A DNA stretch of 64,000 nt. It comes from Bacillus massiliigorillae. GTDB taxonomy: Bacteria > Bacillota > Bacilli > Bacillales > DSM-1321. Below are positions 26,239 to 34,578 of the stretch, piece after piece (position 1 is the stretch's first letter; every line of letters starts with the position of its first letter). The translations under genes and the position numbers were made by a program. The DNA lies in the NCBI RefSeq assembly GCF_000380245.2, contig NZ_HG428741.1, positions 439,271 through 503,270 of the forward strand, in the 5' to 3' direction. The notes beneath the pieces are model-generated. The model searched no databases. It was not told the origin of the DNA and worked only from the letters and a program-made list of their open reading frames with translations.

Positions 26239-26374
26239 AACCTGCCACACGAGGGTCTCCTGAGCCAATCCGTTTTTGAAAATCGAAAAGCGGGTTTTCA
26301 AGAACGGCTCGGCTAGTCTTGCGTGTGGCTCCTTTTTGCTTTAAAGGGGTAAAAAGGACCGGTGGCGGTTTTTC
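26239..26374 (+). repeat. Structured intergenic element, copy C (5'-shortened)
   Basis: GCCACACG (26244-26251) pairs with CGTGTGGC (26322-26329). The hairpin is TTGAAAATC/GGTTTTCAA and the second arm CCTTTTT/AAAAAGG, and it ends in ACCGGTGGCGG plus T-run. The AT-rich 5' segment and TGTCTAACC block are absent. Copy D begins two bases later. Confidence 0.85.
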
Positions 26375-26376
26375 GA

Positions 26377-26543
26377 TGTCTAACCTTACACCTGCCATGC
26401 TTGGACATAAGTCATGCTGTTTTGAAAACCATAAGCAGGTTTTCAAGAACAGCCCGCCTTATGTCTGGCGCATGTCTCCTTTTGAATTTGAAGTCAAACA
26501 AGAAGTGAAATCTTCAATTCAAAAGGACCGGTGACGGTTTTTC
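26377..26543 (+). repeat. Structured intergenic element, copy D (full length)
   Basis: It starts TGTCTAACCTTACACC. The long arm is CATGC (26396-26400)/GCATG (26470-26474) with GACATAAG/CTTATGTC and hairpin TTGAAAACC/GGTTTTCAA. The second arm is a long TCCTTTTGAATT/AATTCAAAAGGA stem. It ends ACCGGTGACGG plus T-run, 57 bases before rsmE. Confidence 0.9.
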
Positions 26544-26600
26544 AGAGTGCCACTTGTTCATTTTTTAAAACGGAAATTTGACGGAGTAGGTGTAGGAAGC

Positions 26601-27353
26601 ATGCAACGATATTTTGTTCCAGTTGAGCAAATAAAAGACGATGTTGTGACAATTAAAGATAGTGATTATCATCATATCGCAAAAGTATTAAGAATGACTG
26701 ATGGAGAAGAGGTTATTTGTGTACTTGGAGATAAGGGCAGTGCATTAGTACGTATTGAAAACATTACCAATGAAGAGGTTTTGGGGACTGTTATAGAATG
26801 GTTGAATGAAGAGAAAGAATTACCTGTTCAAGTAACTATCGTGAGCGGTTTGCCTAAAGGGGATAAATTAGAGTACATTGTGCAAAAAGGTACGGAGTTA
26901 GGAGCTCATTTCTTTATCCCTTTTATTGCTGATCGTTCAATTGTGAAATGGGATGCGAAGAAAGCAGCGAAGAAAGTAGAGCGTCTGCAGAAGATTGCGA
27001 AAGAAGCTGCCGAGCAATCACATCGTACTGTTGTACCGCAAGTTGAAACACCACTCAATCTTCGTCAATTGCTTGAACGAGCAAAAGAGTTTGATGTGCT
27101 TCTTGTTGCTTATGAAGAAGAAGCTAAAAAAAATGAAAGTAGTGCTCTTAGTAAGGCGCTTCAAACGATGAAACCGGGGGCTTCTGTTATAGTAGTATTT
27201 GGCCCTGAAGGCGGTTTAACGGAGTTAGAAGTTGAAGCATTAAGAGATGCTGGTTTTACAGCATGCGGCTTAGGACCAAGAATACTTAGAACAGAAACAG
27301 CACCTTTATATGTACTTTCAGCTGTTTCATATCAATTAGAATTAATGGGGTGA
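26601..27353 (+). CDS. rsmE: 16S rRNA (uracil(1498)-N(3))-methyltransferase RsmE
   Basis: RsmE methylates U1498 of 16S rRNA using SAM. The 250-residue product is a SPOUT-class enzyme with an N-terminal PUA-like region (MQRYFVPVEQI, HHIAKVLRMTDGEEV) and the C-terminal knot: VFGPEGGLTELEVEAL, then CGLGPRILRTETAPLYVLSAVSY. The ORF is open to 26547, but ATG 26601 behind AGGAAG and the family N-terminus MQRYF fix the start. Two repeat elements separate it from prmA. Confidence 0.96.
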   Translation: MQRYFVPVEQIKDDVVTIKDSDYHHIAKVLRMTDGEEVICVLGDKGSALVRIENITNEEVLGTVIEWLNEEKELPVQVTIVSGLPKGDKLEYIVQKGTELGAHFFIPFIADRSIVKWDAKKAAKKVERLQKIAKEAAEQSHRTVVPQVETPLNLRQLLERAKEFDVLLVAYEEEAKKNESSALSKALQTMKPGASVIVVFGPEGGLTELEVEALRDAGFTACGLGPRILRTETAPLYVLSAVSYQLELMG

Positions 27354-27359
27354 AGATAA

Positions 27360-28715
27360 ATGGCAACTGTTGCTTTTCATACATTAGGTTGTAAAGTAAA
27401 TCATTATGAAACAGAAGCAATTTGGCAGCTGTTTAAAGCGGAGAATTATGAACGTGTAGACTTCGAAGCGAAGTCAGACGTATATGTCATAAATACGTGT
27501 ACAGTTACCAATACAGGAGATAAGAAGAGCCGTCAAATTATTCGTCGTGCGATTCGTAAAAACCCTGATGCGGTTATTTGTGTTACGGGCTGTTATGCGC
27601 AAACGTCACCTGCTGAAATTCTAGCAATTCCAGGGGTAGATGTTGTAGTTGGAACACAAGACAGAAACAAAATGATTCCATATATTGAACAATTTAAACA
27701 AGAGCGAGAGCCGATTAATGGTGTAGGTAACATCATGAAATCACGTGTATATGAAGAGCTAGATGTGCCTGCATTTACAGATCGTACACGTGCTTCATTG
27801 AAAATCCAAGAAGGTTGTAATAACTTCTGTACATTCTGTATTATTCCGTGGGCTCGTGGATTAATGCGTTCTCGAAAACCAGATGAGGTAATTCGTCAAG
27901 CCCAGCAGCTAGTAGACGCAGGTTATAAAGAGATTGTTTTAACAGGTATTCACACAGGTGGATATGGTGAGGATATGAAAGATTATAATCTTGCAATGCT
28001 ACTACGTGATTTAGAAGAAAATGTAGTAGGGTTAAAACGTATTCGTATTTCTTCAATAGAAGCTAGTCAGATTTCAGATGAAGTAGTTGAAGTGTTAAGA
28101 ACGTCGAAAAAAGTTGTGCGTCATTTACACATACCGCTTCAATCTGGCTCAGATACTGTATTGAAAAGAATGCGTAGAAAATATACAATGGAATTCTTCG
28201 GTGAAAGATTACGTGCGTTGAAAGATGCACTTCCTGGACTTGCTGTTACTTCCGATGTAATCGTTGGATTCCCAGGGGAAACAGAAGAAGAGTTTATGGA
28301 AACATACGATTTTATTAAAGAACATCAATTCTCTGAGCTGCATGTATTCCCATATTCAAAACGTACTGGGACACCAGCGGCAAGAATGGAAGACCAAGTG
28401 GATGAAGATGTGAAGAATGATCGTGTTCATCGATTAATTGCTCTAAGTGATCAATTAGCGAAGGAATATGCTTCTAACTTTGAAAATGAAGTGCTAGAAG
28501 TCATTCCTGAAGAACGTTTTTCAGAAGGCGAAAACGAGGATTTATATGTTGGTTATACAGACAACTATTTGAAAGTCGTATTCACTGGTAACGAAGAGAT
28601 GGTTGGGGAAATTGTTAAAATAAAGATTACAAAAGCGGGTTATCCTTATAATGAAGGACAGTTTGTTAAAGTGATGAAAGACGAAGAAGCGACTTCATTG
28701 TCAAAAGCACAATAA
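27360..28715 (+). CDS. mtaB: tRNA threonylcarbamoyladenosine methylthiotransferase MtaB
   Basis: MtaB adds the 2-methylthio group to t6A37 of tRNA. The 451-residue protein has an N-terminal UPF0004 domain with LGCKVNHYE, NTCTVTN and CVTGCYAQ cysteines, then a radical SAM domain with C153-x3-C157-x2-C160 (CNNFCTFC), and a C-terminal TRAM domain (about residues 375-440). It begins six bases after the rsmE stop behind GGGGTGA, so the two form an operon. Confidence 0.95.
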   Translation: MATVAFHTLGCKVNHYETEAIWQLFKAENYERVDFEAKSDVYVINTCTVTNTGDKKSRQIIRRAIRKNPDAVICVTGCYAQTSPAEILAIPGVDVVVGTQDRNKMIPYIEQFKQEREPINGVGNIMKSRVYEELDVPAFTDRTRASLKIQEGCNNFCTFCIIPWARGLMRSRKPDEVIRQAQQLVDAGYKEIVLTGIHTGGYGEDMKDYNLAMLLRDLEENVVGLKRIRISSIEASQISDEVVEVLRTSKKVVRHLHIPLQSGSDTVLKRMRRKYTMEFFGERLRALKDALPGLAVTSDVIVGFPGETEEEFMETYDFIKEHQFSELHVFPYSKRTGTPAARMEDQVDEDVKNDRVHRLIALSDQLAKEYASNFENEVLEVIPEERFSEGENEDLYVGYTDNYLKVVFTGNEEMVGEIVKIKITKAGYPYNEGQFVKVMKDEEATSLSKAQ

Positions 28716-28742
28716 CAATTTTTATTAAAAAGGAGAACTACA

Positions 28743-29414
28743 ATGAATAATAAAATCGCAGGAATGATTGATCACACTGTATTAAAAGCAGATACTACTG
28801 AAAAGCAAATTGTAACGCTTTGTGAGGAAGCTCGTGAATATAAATTTGCTTCAGTTTGTGTTAATCCTACATGGGTAAAGAAATGCGCTGAATTACTTCA
28901 AGGCTCAGGCGTTGATGTATGTACTGTAATTGGTTTCCCATTAGGTGCAAATACATCAGAAGTTAAAGCATTTGAAACTACACAAGCAATTAAAGATGGC
29001 GCTACTGAAGTAGATATGGTTATCAACATTGGTGCGTTAAAAGATGGTAATAATGAACTAGTTGAGAGAGATATTAAAGCAGTTGTAGATGCAGCAAAAG
29101 GTAAAGCTTTAACAAAAGTTATTATCGAATCTTGCCTTCTTACTGATGAAGAGAAAGTTCGCGCTTGTGAATTAGCTGTGAAAGCTGGAACGGATTATGT
29201 TAAAACATCTACTGGTTTCTCAACTGGCGGAGCTACAAAAGAAGACATCGCATTAATGAGAAAAACAGTTGGACCAGACATCGGTGTCAAAGCTTCTGGT
29301 GGAGTTCGTAATACAGAAGATGCAGAAACGATGATTGCTGCAGGTGCAACAAGAATTGGTGCTAGTGCAGGAGTTTCAATCATAAAAGGTTTAACTGCAA
29401 ATAGTGATTATTAA
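28743..29414 (+). CDS. deoC: Deoxyribose-phosphate aldolase
   Basis: DeoC cleaves 2-deoxyribose 5-phosphate to acetaldehyde and glyceraldehyde 3-phosphate in deoxynucleoside catabolism. The 223-residue TIM-barrel protein shows IDHTVLKADTT, DVCTVIGFPLGA, EVDMVINIGALKDG, KVIIESCLLTDEE, and the Schiff-base lysine region DYVKTSTGFSTGGAT. AAAGGAGA precedes the ATG. It sits after mtaB, away from other nucleoside-catabolism genes. Confidence 0.96.
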   Translation: MNNKIAGMIDHTVLKADTTEKQIVTLCEEAREYKFASVCVNPTWVKKCAELLQGSGVDVCTVIGFPLGANTSEVKAFETTQAIKDGATEVDMVINIGALKDGNNELVERDIKAVVDAAKGKALTKVIIESCLLTDEEKVRACELAVKAGTDYVKTSTGFSTGGATKEDIALMRKTVGPDIGVKASGGVRNTEDAETMIAAGATRIGASAGVSIIKGLTANSDY

Positions 29415-29434
29415 TTTTTGGGATTTTAAATAAG

Positions 29435-29480
29435 AAAAAGGCTCAAATTGCGCTATGCTAGTGTAATTTGAGCCTTTTTT
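29435..29480 (+). terminator. Terminator of deoC
   Basis: AAAAAGGCTCAAATT pairs with AATTTGAGCCTTTTT across a 15-base loop, with a T-run. It is strong and probably bidirectional. Confidence 0.92.
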
Positions 29481-29498
29481 GTGTTGTCTAATCTTACT
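29478..29498 (+). repeat. Possible remnant of the structured element 5' end
   Basis: GTGTTGTCTAATCTTAC differs at one base from GTGTTGTCTAACCTTAC in copy E. No other part of the element follows. Confidence 0.4.
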
Positions 29499-29601
29499 AA
29501 AATTAATAATTTTTCCCCTTTTATGCAGCTTTTAAATGCTTTAATTTTAAAAAATGAAGTGAATAATAACGGTGCACCTAAAAAAATTAAGGAGGTACAT
29601 C

Positions 29602-29931
29602 GTGGGAAATTATAATAATGGATTTGAGGATGAATATAAAAATGACGACCAGAATTATAATGAAGAAACAGCCGCTGAAATAGCAGCTCCTTATAGGCTT
29701 GGACAAGAAGATTCGGATAATACAGAAAGAGTCGGAGGAAAAGGGCTTGGTATCTCAGCTTTAATTCTTGCTATTCTTTCATTGTTCTATGCTCCATTGG
29801 TTTGGGGGACATTAGGGATTATCGTAGGATTTCTTGCTATTCGCAGAGGCAGTATGGCCTTAGGATCTTGGTCCATTGGAATCAGTGCTTTCTCAATCAT
29901 TGTTCGTATGCTTATTGTACCGTTTTTTTAA
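29602..29931 (+). CDS. DUF4190-like small membrane protein
   Basis: This 109-residue protein has a very acidic, Asn/Tyr-rich cytosolic N-terminus (residues 1-55) and two transmembrane helices (GLGISALILAILSLFYAPLVW and a second ending in the C-terminal PFF), with a GIIVGFLAIRRG hairpin loop between helix segments. The pattern fits the DUF4190 family found in Bacillus; its function is not known. GTG 29602 has AAGGAGGT six bases upstream, whereas the upstream ATG 29572 has no such site. It stands alone between two terminators. Confidence 0.8.
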   Translation: MGNYNNGFEDEYKNDDQNYNEETAAEIAAPYRLGQEDSDNTERVGGKGLGISALILAILSLFYAPLVWGTLGIIVGFLAIRRGSMALGSWSIGISAFSIIVRMLIVPFF

Positions 29932-29956
29932 TGGTGCTTAATTTTTAAGGTAACAT

Positions 29957-29997
29957 AAAGAGGAGGCGTGACTAATGGTGTCATGCCTCCTCTTTTT
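29957..29997 (+). terminator. Terminator of the DUF4190-like gene
   Basis: AAAGAGGAGGC/GCCTCCTCTTT perfect stem with TTTTT, 25 bases after the stop. Confidence 0.93.
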
Positions 29998-30035
29998 CTA
30001 ACTGTTCGTCGTCTGTGTCTGTAAGAATAGAATGT

Positions 30036-30217
30036 ATATAAAATTTGTGTTGTCTAACCTTACACCTGCTATGCTCGGAAATAAGTCAACCTGTTTTGAA
30101 AACCAAGTGCGGGTTTTCAAGAACAGCTTGTCTTATTTCTGCCGCATAGCTCTTTTTGGATTTGAAGTAGGACAAGAAGAATAAACATCAATCCAAAAAG
30201 ACCGGTTACGGTTTTTC
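30036..30217 (+). repeat. Structured intergenic element, copy E (full length)
   Basis: It shares AATGTATATAA and GTCTAACCTTACACC with copy B. The long arm is GCTATGC (30068-30074)/GCATAGC (30144-30150) with GAAATAAG/CTTATTTC and hairpin TTGAAAACC/GGTTTTCAA. The second arm is CTTTTTGGATT/AATCCAAAAAG. Its 3' end touches the stop codon of the - strand transporter gene at 30218. Confidence 0.9.
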
Positions 30218-31147
30218 TTATTTCCGATGAACAAAAAGTATAAACTTCGTAAATGTATGTACGAAAGGTAGTACCAGTAATGAACAAATAACATTGAAAA
30301 TAACACTGGCATGGGCTAATTGTATTTGTTCATCAGAAGTGAAATAAGCTGCGGCCATACGCAATTCGTCGATAAAAGGGTAAAAAAGTATAACGCCAAG
30401 TATATTTAACCAAATATGTGCATAGGCTGTAAGTCGTGCATCTTTTCCAGCACCAAGGCTTGCGATATAGCCTGTCACACATGTCCCAATATTTGAGCCA
30501 AGCATTAAGGCTATTCCAGCGGTAATAGATAGTTGGTCGCCAGCAATAAATCCCATTGCAATTCCGATTGTTGCTGTACTTGAATGAATAATTCCAGTTA
30601 TACAAGCTCCGATAAAAATAGCGTATAAGTTATGGTTTTCGATAGATTGTAATGTACTCGCAAAAAAATCATATGTAGCTAATGGTTGTGAAAGTGATTT
30701 GAAGCCTTCAATGGCGAAAAAAATGAGAAATAATCCAAGTAGAGCAAAGCCGAGATGTCGAATGATATGGTGTTTCACAATGATGAGCAATAAGCCTAGA
30801 ACAATTCCGGGAAGAATCCATTGATCAATCGAAAAAGTCATAAATTCCGCTGTTACTGTAGTTCCTATATTGCTTCCTAAAATGATCCCAAGACTTTGTT
30901 GAAAGGTTAAACCACCAACAGAAACAAGCCCTACAGTCATGACCATAACGGCGGAGCTACTTTGCAATAAAGCGGTGAAAAGCATACCTGTAAAGAAACC
31001 TTTGACTGGAGTATTCGTCAAAGATTGTAATTTATTTGTTAAACGTTCACCAGTAAGATTAAAGAGCCCATTTCGTAAAATTGTCATGGCGAATAAAAAT
31101 AAAATGATGTATACGGTAAAAAGAAATATTTCTCGCATCTGTCCCAC
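30218..31147 (-). CDS. Na/Pi cotransporter family membrane protein
   Basis: The 309-residue polytopic protein has the duplicated Na/Pi cotransporter (NptA/PhoU-less) repeats: LFTALLQSSSAVMVMTVGLV with GSNIGTTVTAEF, and later GIIHSSTATIGIAMGF with GSNIGTCVTGY. The QSSS and HSST motifs are the family's substrate and sodium sites. B. subtilis has a homologue (yqeW) in this region. The start ATG at 31147 follows GGGGTGGGAC on the - strand. Substrate could be phosphate or another anion. Its stop codon abuts element copy E. Confidence 0.88.
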   Translation of the reverse strand: MGQMREIFLFTVYIILFLFAMTILRNGLFNLTGERLTNKLQSLTNTPVKGFFTGMLFTALLQSSSAVMVMTVGLVSVGGLTFQQSLGIILGSNIGTTVTAEFMTFSIDQWILPGIVLGLLLIIVKHHIIRHLGFALLGLFLIFFAIEGFKSLSQPLATYDFFASTLQSIENHNLYAIFIGACITGIIHSSTATIGIAMGFIAGDQLSITAGIALMLGSNIGTCVTGYIASLGAGKDARLTAYAHIWLNILGVILFYPFIDELRMAAAYFTSDEQIQLAHASVIFNVICSLLVLPFVHTFTKFILFVHRK

Positions 31148-31260
31148 CCCTTAGGACAATCATATTGTGGTTTATTCTAGGACATGCCTAAAAATCATAT
31201 GTTTTTTTAGAGAAATAAAAAAAGCAAGATACTTACGTGTATCAATTTTTAGAGAAGTAG

Positions 31261-31289
31261 TTGACCTTATATTATCCTTATATTATAAT
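31261..31289 (+). promoter_or_regulatory. Promoter of rpsU-yqeY
   Basis: TTGACC (31261-31266), a 17-base spacer and a perfect TATAAT (31284-31289), about 70 bases before rpsU. Confidence 0.85.
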
Positions 31290-31358
31290 CGATAAGTACA
31301 TGATATGAATTATGTTACACCTTGAGTTAGTGTGTTGTGTTCGGAGGGAGGGATAGAG

Positions 31359-31532
31359 ATGTCTAAAACCGTAGTTCGTAAAAACGAATCACTTGAAGAT
31401 GCTCTTCGTCGCTTTAAACGTTCTGTATCAAAAACTGGTACATTACAGGAAGCAAGAAAGCGCGAATTTTATGAAAAGCCAAGCGTAAAGCGTAAGAAGA
31501 AGTCTGAAGCTGCTAGAAAACGTAAATTCTAA
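31359..31532 (+). CDS. rpsU: 30S ribosomal protein S21
   Basis: S21 is a small basic protein of the 30S platform. The 57-residue sequence runs from [19 protein letters not shown] to a Lys/Arg-rich tail ending KRKF. ATG 31359 lies behind GGAGGGAGG; the frame opens 27 bases earlier at an ATG without a ribosome site. yqeY follows after 14 bases, the usual Bacillus pairing. Confidence 0.97.
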
Positions 31533-31546
31533 GAGAGGGTGGTAAT

Positions 31547-31993
31547 ATGAGTCTTCTCGAACGATTGAACACTGACATGAAACAAGCGATGAAGAACAAG
31601 GAAAAAGACAAGCTCTCTGTTATTCGTATGGTTAAGTCGTCACTTCAAAATGAAGCGATTAAACTAGGCAATGCAGAATTAACAGAAGCAGAAGAATTAA
31701 CTGTCCTTTCTCGCGAATTAAAACAACGTAAAGACTCTCTCCAAGAGTTTTCAAATGCTGGTCGCGATGACCTCGTTGAAAAAATTCAGACTGAAATTAA
31801 ATACGTTGAAGCTTATATGCCTCAGCAATTTTCAGAAGCAGAAGTCTCTGAAATTGTTAAAGAAACCATTCAAAGCGTTGGAGCTACTTCAAAAGCTGAT
31901 ATGGGTAAAGTTATGGGAGCACTTATGCCTAAAGTTAAAGGCAAAGCAGATGGCTCTCTTGTTAATAAATTAGTACAACAACATCTATCTTAA
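31547..31993 (+). CDS. yqeY: GatB/YqeY domain-containing protein
   Basis: This 148-residue protein consists of the helical GatB/Yqey domain related to the tRNA-binding tail of GatB. The motifs MKNKEKDKLSVIRMVKSSL, YMPQQFSEAEV and MGKVMGALMPKVKGKADG are typical. Its exact role is not established; proteins of this family may act on aminoacyl-tRNA. It is coupled to rpsU and ends at a strong terminator. Confidence 0.93.
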   Translation: MSLLERLNTDMKQAMKNKEKDKLSVIRMVKSSLQNEAIKLGNAELTEAEELTVLSRELKQRKDSLQEFSNAGRDDLVEKIQTEIKYVEAYMPQQFSEAEVSEIVKETIQSVGATSKADMGKVMGALMPKVKGKADGSLVNKLVQQHLS

Positions 31994-32001
31994 ACTCGTT
32001 T

Positions 32002-32031
32002 AAAAGCCACAAGCAACTGCTTGTGGCTTTT
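32002..32031 (+). terminator. Terminator of rpsU-yqeY
   Basis: AAAAGCCACAAGC/GCTTGTGGCTTTT stem, nine bases after the stop. Confidence 0.88.
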
Positions 32032-32087
32032 GAATGTTGACTTACAAGTAATTGGCACGTGAAAAGCATATATTTTTATTTGGAATT

Positions 32088-32115
32088 CCTGTAATATTAA
32101 AGTTACAGGATTTTT
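32088..32115 (+). terminator. Second terminator-like hairpin before the nfeD-like gene
   Basis: CCTGTAA/TTACAGG with an 8-base loop and ATTTTTC tail. It could be a backup terminator or a leader hairpin. Confidence 0.6.
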
Positions 32116-32226
32116 CTTTAGGATGTCTTGTTAAATATGCTTTTTATTAAAAAATATGAAACCTTTTTTGGTTTGTAAACGTAAACATACATATCGCATA
32201 TTAACCTTTGAAAGGGGGGGATAAGA

Positions 32227-33549
32227 ATGCGTAAATGGTTCTCCATAGTATTACTTTCACTTTTAGCTTTTTCTTGGCTCAGTTTCCCGACTGAAACGAG
32301 TGCCGCTAAACCAAAAGTATACGTAGTGCCTGTTGAAGATACGATTGAAAAAGGATTGCATGCATTTTTACAAAGGGCATTAAATGTTGCAGAAGAGAAT
32401 GGTGCAGAAGCGGTAATCTTCCATATTAATACGCTTGGAGGAGCAGTCGATGCCGCATGGGATATAGGTGGGCTTTTTGCGAACTCGAATGTAAAAACGG
32501 TTGCATGGATTGATAAGCAGGCGTTGTCTGCAGGTGCATACATTGCGTTAAATACAAGTGAGATTTATATGTCACCTGGCTCAACAATGGGTTCAGCTGC
32601 AATTATTGATCATGAAGGTAATGCAGCGGATAAGAAAGCACAATCGAGCTGGCTTGCTTCTATGAAGTCTGCAGCGGAATTGAATAATAGAGATCCTAAA
32701 TATGCAGAAGCGATGGCTAATGTAAATAATACACTAACAGATCTTGGTGCCGGGCAAGGTAAGTTGCTTACGTTAACGAATAAACAAGCGGCTGATGTTG
32801 GATATAGTGAAGGTACAGTTGATAATTTGGATGGTGTCTTGAAGCATTTAGGTCTTGAGAATGCCGATGTTAGAAGTATAGATGAAAGCTTTGCAGAAAA
32901 AGCAGCCAGATTCTTAACAAACCCTGTAGTTATTCCGATTCTGCTTACAATAGGTGCATTGGGACTTGTAATTGAATTATTTTCTCCGGGATTTGGATTA
33001 CCTGGTCTAGTCGGACTTACATCATTAGGTTTATTCTTTTACGGGCATTTAGTCGCTGGTCTTACAGGCTATGAAACCGTTATATTATTTTTTCTTGGGC
33101 TCGCACTTCTCGGTTTAGAATTATTTTTACCGGGCGGTATTGTTGGGGCATTAGGGTGCCTAAGTATAATTGGTAGCTTGTTTATAGCGGGTGATAATAA
33201 TACACATATGGCTGTTTCGATCTTAATTGCTCTTGTGGTATCCTTATCAGTATCAATCTTAATGGTAAAGGTGTTTGGTAAACAAATGAAATTCTTAAGA
33301 AGAATGATTTTAACTGATTCAACAAGTGCTGAAAGTGGTTATGTGTCCAATGTGAATCGCCTTGATTTAATCGGGCGTGAAGGTGTTACATTAACTCCAC
33401 TAAGACCATCAGGAATCGCTTTAATTGATGATGAGCGAGTGGATGTAGTATCTGAGGGTAGCTTCATTGCGAAGGATATACCTGTAAAAGTAGTTAAAAC
33501 AGAAGGTTCTAGAATTGTTGTAAGACAAGTAGAGAAGAAGGAAGGATGA
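32227..33549 (+). CDS. yqeZ: NfeD family membrane-bound ClpP-class protease (YqeZ)
   Basis: The 440-residue protein has a signal peptide (residues 1-27, cleavage after TSAA), an extracytoplasmic ClpP/crotonase-like serine protease domain (HINTLGGAVDAAWDI, ALSAGAYIALN with the likely catalytic serine, GSTMGSAAII), four or five membrane helices (about residues 230-355) and a C-terminal OB-fold NfeD domain. It is partnered with the flotillin-like FloA next door; in B. subtilis this module affects membrane fluidity domains and antimicrobial resistance. Its end overlaps the floA start by four bases. Confidence 0.92.
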   Translation: MRKWFSIVLLSLLAFSWLSFPTETSAAKPKVYVVPVEDTIEKGLHAFLQRALNVAEENGAEAVIFHINTLGGAVDAAWDIGGLFANSNVKTVAWIDKQALSAGAYIALNTSEIYMSPGSTMGSAAIIDHEGNAADKKAQSSWLASMKSAAELNNRDPKYAEAMANVNNTLTDLGAGQGKLLTLTNKQAADVGYSEGTVDNLDGVLKHLGLENADVRSIDESFAEKAARFLTNPVVIPILLTIGALGLVIELFSPGFGLPGLVGLTSLGLFFYGHLVAGLTGYETVILFFLGLALLGLELFLPGGIVGALGCLSIIGSLFIAGDNNTHMAVSILIALVVSLSVSILMVKVFGKQMKFLRRMILTDSTSAESGYVSNVNRLDLIGREGVTLTPLRPSGIALIDDERVDVVSEGSFIAKDIPVKVVKTEGSRIVVRQVEKKEG

Positions 33550-34538
33550 TTGAAATAATGGGTCCAGAAACAATTATGCTGATTGTTGCAGTATTTATTG
33601 GTATCGTAATTTTATCTATATTTTTCACATTCGTACCGGTTATGCTGTGGATTTCAGCATTGGCTGCAGGTGTACGAGTAAGTATTTTTACTTTAATTGG
33701 GATGAGATTACGTCGTGTAATTCCGAGTCGAGTTGTAAATCCACTTATTAAAGCACATAAAGCAGGTTTAGATGTGTCGACAAATCAATTAGAGAGTCAT
33801 TATTTAGCTGGTGGTAACGTTGATCGTGTAGTAAATGCTTTAATTGCTGCACAACGTGCGAATATCGAATTGAGCTTTGAAAGAACAGCTGCTATTGACT
33901 TAGCAGGTCGTGACGTGTTAGAAGCGGTTCAAATGAGTGTTAACCCTAAAGTAATTGAAACACCATTTATTGCCGGTGTAGCAATGAACGGGATTGAAGT
34001 AAAAGCCAAAGCAAGAATTACAGTACGTGCAAACATCGAACGTCTAGTCGGTGGTGCTGGTGAAGAAACAATCGTTGCTCGTGTAGGTGAAGGGATTGTA
34101 TCTACAATTGGTTCTTCAGAGAGTCATGCGCAAGTTTTAGAAAATCCTGATCGCATTTCACAAACTGTTCTATCTAAAGGTTTAGATTCAGGTACAGCAT
34201 TCGAAATCTTATCGATTGATATTGCCGATGTTGATGTAGGAAAAAACATTGGTGCGATGTTACAAACAGACCAAGCAGAAGCAGATAAAAAGATTGCTCA
34301 AGCGAAAGCGGAAGAAAGACGTGCAATGGCTGTAGCGACAGAACAAGAAATGAGAGCAAAAGTAGAAGAAATGAAGGCGAAAGTTGTGGAAGCTGAATCA
34401 CAAGTACCACTTGCGATGGCTGAAGCGCTTAAAGAAGGTAATTTAGGTGTCATGGATTATATGAATATCCAAAACTTAAATGCAGATACAGACATGAGAG
34501 GCTCTATCAGCAAGCTGTCTGATCAACCTAAGAAATAG
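33546..34538 (+). CDS. floA: Flotillin-like protein FloA
   Basis: FloA scaffolds functional membrane microdomains. The 330-residue protein has an N-terminal membrane hairpin (about residues 10-45), the highly conserved VVNPLIKAHKAGLDV and ESHYLAGGNVDRVVNALIAAQRA, a PHB-like domain with VRANIERLVGGAGEETI, and a C-terminal Ala/Glu-rich coiled coil (EERRAMAVATEQEMRAK). The ATG at 33546 overlaps the yqeZ stop; an ATG four codons later is a possible alternative. The locus yqeZ-floA-yqfB is conserved. Confidence 0.95.
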   Translation: MIEIMGPETIMLIVAVFIGIVILSIFFTFVPVMLWISALAAGVRVSIFTLIGMRLRRVIPSRVVNPLIKAHKAGLDVSTNQLESHYLAGGNVDRVVNALIAAQRANIELSFERTAAIDLAGRDVLEAVQMSVNPKVIETPFIAGVAMNGIEVKAKARITVRANIERLVGGAGEETIVARVGEGIVSTIGSSESHAQVLENPDRISQTVLSKGLDSGTAFEILSIDIADVDVGKNIGAMLQTDQAEADKKIAQAKAEERRAMAVATEQEMRAKVEEMKAKVVEAESQVPLAMAEALKEGNLGVMDYMNIQNLNADTDMRGSISKLSDQPKK

Positions 34539-34578
34539 TAGTTGTAAAAAACGCTTCTAGAAAGGAGGCTTACTCCTT

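Noticed and set aside
26222..26534. Frames on both strands across element copies C and D
   Set aside because: They arise from the inverted-repeat structure, have no ribosome sites and do not resemble any protein family.
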